A DNA stretch of 38,827 nt from Apostichopus parvimensis (lineage: Eukaryota; Echinodermata; Holothuroidea; Aspidochirotida; Stichopodidae). Positions 10,300 to 19,605 of this stretch are shown here, in pieces. The stretch spans positions 65,225 through 104,051 of the forward strand of contig KN883721.1 of NCBI GenBank assembly GCA_000934455.1. Direction: 5' to 3'. A model generated the notes under the pieces. The model ran no database searches. It saw only the letters and a list, made by a program, of their open reading frames with translations, and had not been told where the DNA came from. Position numbers and translations under genes: made by a program. The first letter of the stretch is position 1; each line of letters begins with the position of its first letter.

Positions 10300-11480
10300 T
10301 TAGACAGGAGTCAACCATGGACAATTAAAATATGCCCACAAAAATTGAAATATTTAACTGAAAAAAAAACTAATACAGGCCTCTGGAGGCGCTTTTCCAA
10401 GGTCATGTGGGGTCAACAGAGGTCCACCTTTCAAAACCAAACAAAACCTTGACCTCTGATAACTTTGCACATGAAGGTCGCACAGGGGTCAACCATGGAC
10501 AATTTTTATCAGTTTGGAGGTTGAGTTTTTCACCCATATTTGACCGTTGTTGACCTTGGATCCCATGGCCATTACACTTTGGAAACAATCGCTTACCCTA
10601 TTCACAACTAGTCCCAAAATGTCAACCATGTTGGACCCTATCACTGGGAGTTTCACAAGTTATTGCCCCAAAAAACACATTTTGTGCCATAATTGACCTT
10701 TGGTGACCTTGGATTACATAACGGTTATTTAGAAAACATGCACCTACTTCATTTACAACTTTGTCCCAATATATCAGCCATGTCAGACTTCGTCACTGGA
10801 AGTTGTTGCAAAAATTAACATAAGTGGGCAGTTTTGCCCATAAGCGACCTTGGATGGCATGACGGTTTTTATGAAAAATGTTCCCCTTCATGAAGTGCAC
10901 TCCATCCTAAAATTTATATGCACTCCAATGTACATACACAATGTTATTGCTAAAAAGGTATCAAATCCAACCTTTGGCACCGCATAACTTAAGAACCAGG
11001 TGTCCGATCGAAGCGGGAGTTAGTTTCGTCTATAGAGCACACAGAGCTATATCATATTAAAATATTGACAAAAATTTTTTTCTTTGCCCTGTATCTCCTA
11101 AAATGAGCATATTTCTGAAAAAAACATAACCTCTGATAACTTTGCACCCGAAGGTCGCACAGGGGTCAACCCATGGACAATTTTTATTGGAAGACCATTT
11201 GAGATCTGAATATGGCCACAAAAATTCAAATAACCAAAGAAACTAATACAGGTCACCAGAGGTCAACCGAAGGTCAAAGGTCATAAAGATGCGGGTTGAC
11301 AAATGTATTACAATAGCGTACCTCCCGACCTTGTCAGACATTTTGTTCTCAAGTTAGCGCAAAAAAATACTTTTTGACCCCTAATTGACCTTTCTTGACC
11401 TTGGATCACACAACTGTTATTTTTGAAAACGATCCCCTACTCCATTTACAACTAGTACCACAATAACAAACATCTCGGAC
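10300..11480. repeat. Degenerate AGGTCA/TGACCT-rich repeat block
   Basis: Phrases such as 'aggggtcaaccatggacaatttt' (10,303; 10,486; 11,159) and 'ttgacctt.ggtgaccttggat' recur, with inner units of about 150 bp and a longer spacing of about 855 bp. A perfect DR1 (aggtcaaaggtca) is at 11271-11283. No coding frame is credible. Confidence 0.6.
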
Positions 11481-11510
11481 CCTGTCAATGGGTGTTATTG
11501 TTTTCAGCCT

Positions 11511-12200
11511 TTGACCTCTGGTGACCCCAAATGACCTCTGACCTCCATGATAAACAATAGGGACCATCTAATCACTAGGAGCTACCAACTGCTAGGTTTA
11601 AAGTTAAATTTAGCTTTTACTTCTTGAGATATCTTGTTTACATGGTTTTCAGCTTTTGACCTCTAGTGACCTCAAATGACCTTTGACTCCCATGAAAAAC
11701 CATAGGGATTACCTGCTCACCAAGGGCTATCAACACACTAAGTTTAAGGTTCATTAATCTTTTACTTCTCGAGATATCGTGTTTACATGGTTTTCAGCCT
11801 TTGACCTCTGGTGACCCTAAATGACCTTTGACCTCCATGAAAAACAATAGGGATCATCTGATATTCTAGATCAATCCACAGTCCAAGTTTGAAGTTCTAG
11901 CATCTTGTACTTCTTGAGATACCGTGTTTGCAATGTTTTCTGCCTATGACCTCTGGTGATCTCGCAAATGACCATTGACCTCCATGAAAAAAAGATAGAG
12001 ACCATCTACTCACTAAGGGCTACCCACATACTAAGTTTGAAATCTAAAACACTTTTACTCCTTGAGATATTGTGCTTAGAAGTTTTTCAGACTTTGACCT
12101 CTGTTGACCTCAAATGATAGGGATCATCTACTTACTAAGGGCTACCCACACACCAAGTTTCAAGTTCATACAACTTAAACTTCTTGAGATACCGTGTTTA
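11511..12200. repeat. Tandem array 2, ~145-bp units
   Basis: Units start at about 11511, 11656, 11801, 11945 and 12094, so the period is 144-149 bp. Each carries 'ttgacctctggtgacc..aaatgacctttgacctcc' and 'cttgagatat.gtgttta'. Perfect DR1 motifs lie at 11532-11544 and 11822-11834. A CA-rich stretch and hairpin follow. Confidence 0.85.
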
Positions 12201-12411
12201 CGAGCCAAAGCGTCACATACACACACACATACACACACGCATACATACACACACGCCATCACCATCGCATAGATTCCTTCGGCCTTCGGCAAGGAATAAA
12301 AAATGGCTTTAAGTAACTTCAAAAGGGATGAGAACAGAATTTGGTTTAATGCTTAACTGCACAAAAGTCTGAAATTTACTCAGTGAAACTTGAAACATGA
12401 TTGTGCTCATT

Positions 12412-13932
12412 TCAACTGATATGGTTCTGCTCGAAGATGGTTGTCAAATCCAACTTCTTGAAGCGAAACTGTTCCCTTTCGTTGGCAAGATCAGGAAAAT
12501 CTAGCCGGCATACAACATTTTCACGGGGTTCCCAAGATACATCTCTTTGGGATGGCCACTTGTAAAGATTCTCACCACATCTTTGCATAAAATTAACATG
12601 GACGTCGGCTTCAGATTCATGAAGTACCTAAAGTATTGAACAAGAAAGGACCACAAGTTTAATTTATCTGGCACCGTAATATTTTCTTACAAAGAGATCA
12701 TGATAGTCCCTGTTTATAAAGTATAAATTTTACACAAAGTTGTTTTAACCGGCAAAGAGATAGGTAGTCTGGATGGCAGCAAATATATGATGCTTCACCC
12801 AGTGATCATAGAAAAGATGGTTTCCTATCTCTCTGAAAGATGATAAAAGGCATGATTAGCTCCTGCCAGGCTGGAGTTGCATTGAGAATTTCAAGACCGG
12901 CAGAGGCTATAAAGATATATTGAGAATATATATTCCTTCATTACTTAAATAACTGATTTTGTTTTGACATTGTTTTCAACAATTACTGTTAATACTCCCT
13001 TTCACACAACATATAGTTGCTAATCAAAATATTTCCATTTTCAAACTGATAGGATAGGTAGGATACATTTCACTTGAATTTTACAGCTGGTATTTGAAAA
13101 GTCCATTTTTTCTTACCTCTGCCAAGTACACATTACATGACTGTTTCCCATACAGTTTAACCGCAACAAAACTGCCTTTCGCATAGGTACAGGTAGGCTT
13201 GGTTTGACCATTGGCTTCACTGCTGTGACATAAGTACTGAGGCCAGTTACAGTGTGGTTAAGTGACGACTGCTTGTTCATACCATAACTGTTTCATTTGA
13301 ACACCTATAATAAATAATCTTGTTCATACCTCTCAGCTACTGTAGCAATTGCTTTAACAACTGAAAAAAATGTACATTACAGTAGTTTAAGGGCCAATTT
13401 TATTATCACATGATGGTACAGAAGGTATACATGAAAGTGTCAAACTTATATGTGTATTCACTTTTACTAACCTTGTTGCATCAGCTTCTTCACCATCTGC
13501 CATTTCCAGACTCATACCAGGTTTCAGGGCATAATTACATCTCACTCCCACAAAGGTGGCATCCTTACAATTGACATACTTTCCACTAGTACATTCTGAA
13601 CAAAAACAGCTTTCACATGCAGTAATAACACTAGGTGCTATCCCAATAAAACAATGTAGGGATCTAGTTTGGGGAATCGGCTTCAGGTCATTGTTACGAA
13701 CCACCTTAAAATCTGTTACAACTTCTCCTTCCCTTACAAAGAAGGTTCTCTTTGCATGTCAATTTTCTTGGACATCTCTGGGAAGTGGCAAGAAATTCTG
13801 ACCATACTTGAATAGGTCATGGGCATCACGGATAATGACTTGTCTCCCTTTGACAGCCACTGCAGCACATTTCTTCACAACCCCAATCTCTCCATCACAT
13901 AGGCCCTTGCCATGCCGGTGTAGCAGTACAAA
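12412..13932 (-). pseudogene. Three-exon gene fragment, unnamed HGKG-x-CDG family
   Basis: Exons on the minus strand: 13472-13932, 13117-13222 and 12412-12627 (stop TGA 12412-12414). Introns of 249 and 489 bp have GT-AG ends and the phases agree (2, then 0). Exon 1 reads LLHRHGKGLCDGEIGVVKKC, later SLHCFIG.. then CESCFCSECTSGKYVNC, a Cys-rich patch. Exon 2 has FVAVKLYGKQSCNVYLAE, and exon 3 has VHVNFMQRCGENLYKWPSQR then DVSWEP. From memory, this order (HGKGPCDG..; HCF; Cys-rich; VxFM..WP..D) is common in unnamed invertebrate and fish proteins, probably transposon-derived. One in-frame TGA at about 13759-13761 (QEN*HAKRTFF) breaks exon 1. The N-terminal part is not found upstream. Confidence 0.65.
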
Positions 13933-14275
13933 CTGTCGCAAATATCCAATATTCAGTCAATACTGTCCTAGTCCCACAAGGAAAAATTATACTGGATTTA
14001 CCAGTACATTTGGTCTCCCCGGACCTATTGTACAAGGCCATATGGTACAGACTGTCTCCCGGACAGTATATACTATGGTTAAACGAAGGGGACATTATTT
14101 GACGGTCATATATTTTGTTGTAAAGGTGTCCCCCTGAACACATTGTCCGCAGTAGCAGGTATGTTAGAGTAGCAAAAATTTAATTAGTTATGGACTCTGG
14201 CAGTATCCGTATTATTTGCAAATTGTCACATTTCGGCTTCCGTGTATTTAGCAGTAAGTCGATCGACAACTAAAA

Positions 14276-14410
14276 ATGGAAAAGGTAGCAGAAAACGTGA
14301 GACAAGTTGCCGATATTATAAGAGATGAGAGCTATCCAAGTGGTTTTACAAGAATAAACAGAGAAGGATCTTACGGAGACAAAGTCAGCCTTTCAGACTG
14401 GTTGAAATAG
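14276..14410 (+). CDS. Candidate small ORF or first exon, 44 codons
   Basis: ATG at 14276-14278 opens 44 codons ending with TAG. It begins MEKVAENVRQVADIIRDE and ends GDKVSLSDWLK. The amphipathic start, normal amino-acid mix and absence of AT-driven Lys/Asn/Phe bias make it look coding. It lies about 340 bp upstream of the minus-strand gene fragment and points away from it, so it could be the divergent partner. No convincing donor is seen before the stop. I do not recognise it. Confidence 0.25.
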   Translation: MEKVAENVRQVADIIRDESYPSGFTRINREGSYGDKVSLSDWLK

Positions 14411-15175
14411 GATCTCTTGCGTAGCGAAATTTAAAGACAGTTTTGCTATCTAGGGCTTCTCAACTCGCCCAAAGCGAGGCAGCTCATACTGACTAGTGGC
14501 ATCAAAGGTAATGTCTGTAACTTACAGTATAGGATACACACTATGCCGTTGGTTGTTAAACATAAAGAGAAACTAAGGAACCTCTGCACATGCCATCTAT
14601 TGTTACTACGTATTTATTATCTCCGATAGTTAGGGCTTGGCTTTATCCAGTAAGTACTATTATCACACCTGCACAGAGAAATATGCCATCATGGTTCCCC
14701 CCCCCCAAAAAAAAAATTCATGCAACCCCCCTCCACAAAAACAAACTCCTCCTTTCTTTCTGCAAAACGCCCTGACGAAAAATAGTTCAACTTTTTTGTT
14801 TACTTCAGCGCATGATAGCTGGGACTTAGGGTAACGTAGTAGATATACGTGATATATATGTTGATCCCAAATTTACAGCTCCACTTTGGCCAAATGCGGC
14901 TATATATATCTCCGAAACTTTAAGGTTCCTGTAATTACACATAAATCTTCACGTTTTTACATCTTTCATCCATAAATTTGGAATATATAAGAAAATAAGA
15001 GTTTCTATTTTAACTGGCAAATTCCACGTAACGATACAACGCCCTAACTTTGTAAGCAGGTATGTGTTGGGTTCACAGGACACTTGATCGGATCGTAACG
15101 TTGTATCACTATACATATAACGTAACTAATGCACGTGGGCCTATGGAGGGCCATCAGTCTCAAATCGTGGGAGAT
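14411..15175. other. No gene established
   Basis: A C-run/A-run tract lies at 14698-14716. Short protein-like stretches occur on both strands near 14440-14520 (for example ITFDATSQYELPRFGR on minus), but none has supporting start or splice signals. Confidence 0.4.
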
Positions 15176-15515
15176 CGACTTATACCGATTTAAATCGACA
15201 TATACCAATTTATTTCGACTTATAGCAGTTTCCAGCAGCTTAAATTTACTTCTATCGATTTAAATCGACATATACCAGTTTAAATCGATGATATGTCGAA
15301 TGAAATCGGTATATGTCAATGAAATCGACATATAGCAATTTCATTCGACTTATACCAGTTTAAATCCACATATACCGATTTAAATCGACATATACCAATT
15401 TAAATCGATGATATGTCGAATTAAATCGGTACAAGTCAATATCCTTGGACTTATACCATTTTCCAGCAACTCAAATTGACATATACCTATTTAAATCGAC
15501 ATATGATCGATTTAG
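15176..15515. repeat. 20-bp satellite with 120-bp higher-order period
   Basis: Units of the form 'tcgacatataccaatttaaa' (20 bp) repeat in both orientations. The marker 'taaatcgatgatatgtcgaa' occurs at 15281-15300 and again at 15401-15420, exactly 120 bp apart (six units). The unit is nearly self-complementary at its 'atttaaat' and 'atcgat' joints. Confidence 0.85.
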
Positions 15516-15639
15516 CTCATTAACATATTCCAAATCCAGATTTCGGTGATGATTGTTCATTTTATTCTTTATAAGTAGTAGTTAAACTTTGAATACATTA
15601 CTTTCTTCGTTCTACCTGTTTGCTCTGTCTGTAGTAAAC

Positions 15640-16760
15640 AACTTCCTGCCCTTTTCTTAGAAACAGGGTGTACCATTATTAGTATGCATATTAGTATTGG
15701 ATGGTTAACCCTGATTGGTTCTAAGTGTTGCTACTGGGACCAAGGGTGTAGTTGGACCAATGAGAGGAGTTAAATTGGTGAGATGTTTATATGCTGTGGT
15801 TTAGGAGCTGACTTCCAGGAGTCTTAAAAAGTGATGCAGTTTTCTTGTGAGCCAGTCAGCAGGGCGTTGGTGGGGGCTGGGAGGTCTTGAGGTTAGGGTT
15901 TGTCCACTGTGTAGATATATATATAGAGTTGTTGTTAACTAAGCTGTCAACCTTGTCTGATGAAAACGTAGCTTAACTTTTCTGGGGGAATTATTTGTAA
16001 ATTGTATATACATCTTGTTTACTGTGCCTATTCACACTAATGGAATTGATGGAGCGGAGAGCTGTCATTTATTCGCTGTGTTGATTATATTGTACCTGGA
16101 CTTTCTACTCTCCTTGGAAAGGACACCATTCGAACTTATTTGTTATTTACTGGAAGTTCATCTATCGCTATCGTCCATCGTCCTTTTTTGTACTTGCTGT
16201 TTTCTGCCGGACATTCATTGACCCTTTTTATCATTTATGGTGCATACCAATCATCGGGTGTCTACCGTTTAATTTAATAACTTTGGGACACAAAAACCAT
16301 TCTATAGGACTCATTCACGTTGTCAAGAGGTTTCTAGCCAGCAACAACAGAGCAAACAGCCGTCAGGAATACAGTGCTACTGGAAGATACAGACCCGCCT
16401 GCCAGATAAGCTTATCTATTATTTTATTAATGTGCACAATATATATACTAGTCTTGTGGCCACTTGACACCCCCTAGTTAATTGTAACCTTTATCCACAA
16501 TTAAGTGTAATTGATACCTGTTTTAAGTATAATTGTATTAACAGTGCATTTGAAGTGTACTTTGCCAAGTTTCTCACGTTGCATATTCACTTAAATGTTC
16601 AGGCCGAGTTTATATAGTTACATACTGAATCTAACAGCAAGTCTTATTCTTTATTTAACCTGTTGTATTTAACATATAGTGGTTAGCTGTCCTCACACTT
16701 TGTAACCACTAGGGGAAATCCCAACAAGCCTGCTGGTCAGCTAGCTGCTGACAAGAACCC
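15640..16760 (+). other. Promoter-like noncoding block, possibly a solo LTR
   Basis: CCAAT-type boxes in both orientations (near 15699, 15714, 15758), a TATA-like 'tttatatgc' near 15787 and a GC-richer transcribed-looking stretch are followed by ~800 bp without genes. An 8-bp stem (agtggtta / taaccact) lies near 16678-16710. The organisation recalls a solo retroelement LTR, but I could not fix both ends or a target duplication, so this is a weak guess. A host promoter is the alternative. Confidence 0.2.
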
Positions 16761-16822
16761 CATTTCTCGCATCTCTTACACAAATATGCCATCATCAGTG
16801 CAAAGTTACATCATCGTAACGA

Positions 16823-18650
16823 AAAATTCAAAATTAACTCAGTCATAATGGCAGAGTCTGTGTATACCGGTGTATTCCGAGCTAAAACCCCAAATGATAC
16901 GTTCAGGGACTAAATGTTGGTTAATTTAGTCTAGGGTGCATGCATTTGTAAATTAACTGCATGCGGAATGACGTATTAAATCAGGAATGAATACTAACTC
17001 CATCTTTTGAAGTGATTGCAGGCTGAATTCCTGGGTGCAAGTCATTACCATAGGCTAGGGAGTGATGTTTGCATAATTTTTCAATTTAGTGTGTCATTTT
17101 TCTCAATTGTTGCATATGCGGTTTCCTTGAAAAAAGTGCTAGCTAAATTAACTAAACTGACATGAATATTGGACAACATGTACACTAAGTATTGACATCA
17201 AATAGGGAACTGCACTGTAAAAACTTCCACTTGAAATTTATGAAACAATTATCTGGACTTGTTCATTCTCTTGTCACAAAGGATGGCTTAAATTTGGCAC
17301 AATTTCAGGAATGCAGAATGAGAACACCACAGCAGAGATGCTCCACTTTAGTGCAATAGGTACAGGGCTACAACTTCAAAGTCGACACAGGATATCATAA
17401 TAACTTTGAGCTGCTGGTTCATGCTGACCATTGGATGCAGCGAGAAATGGCTTATATGGAAATAAGGAGCTCCCAAAAGCATATATTGCAAACATCCTCA
17501 GTTGTCTTGAATATTCAGTAAGTATTGACCGTGAGTCTATATATTTTATATCCCTATCACCTGAAGTTAGTTTTCTAAAGTCTTCCCTGTAATATCCCCT
17601 AAGTCTGATCACCACACACTATACATGATATGAATTTACTGTAAGTTTCAACACGAACAAAGATGATGAAAATTTGCTGTTTATTTTCATGAAACGTAAA
17701 CGATCTAAGGCAACGGCTAACAAAGTAATGTAAGAAAGACTTTCCACTCCCCACCAAGTCCATTGCCAAACATTTTGTTTTACTTTGCTACTACTGAACC
17801 ATCCACCATCATATAATTTTATCAAAATTGAAATGACTTTATGTGTAGTCTTTGAAAACAAAATGTTCTGTAAATCTGGCAGGCTGGAATGAATTGTAGG
17901 TAGGATTGTGAAGCAAGACTTGATGTGTTAACACACCATCACATTTTAGCCTTGATTATGTGTTTATTTCAACCTTTTGCAAGACACTTGCAACTATGTC
18001 AATATCAAAAATGTGAATTTTTTAAAAAATATTTACATGGAATGAACTTCAGTGAAACTTGACATATGATTGGAAATGTTGTTTTGGTTTGTTGTAGGTT
18101 AACAGAGCTGATGGAATTTCTCCACAAGAGAAGGAAGTAGTGTCATCAATAAAATCTGCAGACAGAAGAATATTTTTACTGAAGAACCAAATTTTCAATG
18201 AAAGGAAAGGCTTTCGATTAAAATTGGACAATCAACTTCTGTAGATACACTGAGGCCTAGATTTATATGTCATTGCTTGGAGACAGTTTGAATTTGTAGT
18301 TTCTGGACAGGTATGTGGCATGCGTAGTCATTCAAATTTGTTAATGAATTGTCTTCCTTCACTGCATCATAAAATACATTATTAACAATCCATGTTAACA
18401 AATTCCTATGTTGCTGTATTGGAAAATAATTTTCCTTCGTGAAACAGAGTTTAATCCTTCTCATTGCATTAACTATTATTCATGTAACTTCCTTACTTCA
18501 CTGTATCAAATAAAACATTGTTTCACCAATCCATTATTCCACTTGTAATGCTGCTGGGGGGGGGGGGGAGACCAAAGTCCTTCAATACTTCAGTTATCCC
18601 ATAAACTAGACGCTCAATAATGCTACCCACAAAGGGGATGTTGGGTCTAG
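16823..18650 (+). repeat. Copy B of the ~1.85-kb gene-like unit
   Basis: Inverted partner of 6540-8402, running plus-strand. It contains a 21-codon open start block at 16848-16913 (MAESVYTGVFRAKTPNDTFR), the 158-nt exon at 17360-17517, a Lys/Arg-rich block near 17665-17735 (DDENLLFIFMKRKRSKAT) and a last block at 18098-18235 after a 'ttgttgtag' acceptor. There, similarity to copy A crosses an indel but recovers the frame (VINKICRQKNIFTE) and ends at the same stop position. Copies A and B point away from each other, 8.4 kb apart. Probably both are decayed members of one family; the function is unknown. Confidence 0.6.
17360..17517 (+). pseudogene. Best-conserved exon of copy B
   Basis: Same length as 7767-7924 (158 nt), with an acceptor 'caatag' and a strong donor 'CA|GTAAGT'. 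The frame is fully open: VQGYNFKVDTGYHNNFELLV then HADHWMQREMAYMEIRSSQK. The 89-bp core 17409-17497 is identical to copy A. No domain is recognised. Confidence 0.45.
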
Positions 18651-18960
18651 CAAACCTTAAGTCTAGTGGACCCTCAATCTCATGGGCATCCCCCCTTGTT
18701 GGTGCTGCATTTGGTATCCTTTTGTAAGTGAAACTAAGAGTTTCATCCTAGTCATTACAATGAGGGATGCTCTTCATTAAACTCCCTTACTCCACTGCAT
18801 CATATTGGTAATCCATTATTCCAGTTGCTAGTACTGTATTTCAGAAACCTTTTGTTACTGAAACGAAGAGTTTAATGCTATCCATTACATTTAGGAATAC
18901 TCTTTAAGTCTCTACCTTCACAACATCATATAATAAATTATTAACAATCCATTACCGTTT
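18350..18960. repeat. Degenerate ~140-bp direct repeats at the end of copy B
   Basis: The phrase 'ccttcactgcatcat..ttattaacaatccattattcca..gtt.ctgaaac.aagagtttaat' recurs about four times with substitutions. The first members are shared with copy A (6600-6830), while the later ones lie beyond the shared region. Confidence 0.55.
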
Positions 18961-18974
18961 TTATATTTATGGCA

Positions 18975-19070
18975 GAGCTGTAGTCGAGTCCAATTAGCCA
19001 GAGTCCGAGCCAAGTCCGAGTCCACTTGGTCTGAGCCAAATCCAAGACCCTTCAAGTCCGAGCCGACTCC
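18975..19070. repeat. Degenerate (GAGTCC)n-type minisatellite
   Basis: Six-base words 'gagtcc', 'gagcca' and 'aagtcc' recur about ten times. No gene is present; 19,070-19,600 also shows nothing coding. Confidence 0.6.
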
Positions 19071-19605
19071 AGATATTCAAATATGATCACCTTTGGTAAA
19101 AATTCTTCAACTGTTATTATAATTATGCACCCAGGAGTAAATTTACCTAATGATATAATTTCGGACCAGATAAGTGGCAGCAAGCTCTTCCTGATTCATA
19201 AATGTTCAGACCAGGCGCTCAAATTTCCAACCAAACGGGAGAGGCAAAAACCTTTTCAAACAGGGCCCACCGCCAGGTTAAAACGGGCTTGCGAGAACCC
19301 TATGCTGTAGTAAAAGGGATATTCTAGTTACATTTATGATTGCTTTCTAATATTTTCAAATCATCATCATTGTCATGGTTGCTACTTTTTCTGATGTCAA
19401 CATCATTTGTGAATTATTGTTATTGTTGCCATGTTACATTTGCCAGTACCAATTTTGCTTATTGTTCTCTCAAAACTGCAGAGTACAAGGAAGAAATGTT
19501 AGCTAATAGTTATTATACCATATGTTCTTGGTTTCTAAATTGTTTACGCTGAGGTCGGTATCAACAGAAGTGTTTATAATAATTCTTCTTCCTGTTAAAG
19601 TATTT

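Larger units (their letters stand above)
9885..12297. mobile_element. Possible nonautonomous element bounded by GATTCCTTGCC inverted ends
   Basis: GATTCCTTGCC at 9885-9895 is the reverse complement of the GGCAAGGAAT(C) ending array 1 (9795) and array 2 (12297). This suggests a ~2.4-kb element with ~10-11-bp terminal inverted repeats. Its interior is repeats only: ~150-bp 'ttgaccttggat' units (10,300-11,480) and ~145-bp DR1 units (11,511-12,200), with no transposase. I could not confirm a target-site duplication. It could equally be a satellite cluster sharing hairpin ends. Confidence 0.4.

Noticed and set aside
12128-12322. Open frame with a VCVCVC run
   Set aside because: Translation of the CA-rich repeat before the hairpin of array 2.
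13321-13370. Extra small exon (VVKAIATVAER) in the minus-strand gene
   Set aside because: It has good splice borders but the phase does not fit the preceding exon (it would create an immediate stop), whereas skipping it joins the neighbours in frame.
13759-13761. TGA read as selenocysteine
   Set aside because: The gene looks like a decayed transposon-type fragment, the N-terminal part is missing and no SECIS-like structure was noticed downstream. A simple nonsense change is more likely.
15176-15515. CRISPR-like array
   Set aside because: The whole sequence is repeat with no unique spacers, units flip orientation and the genome is animal; it is a satellite.
15640-16760. A confident LTR call
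   Set aside because: Ends, target duplication and internal retroelement sequence could not be established, so it is listed only as a weak possibility.
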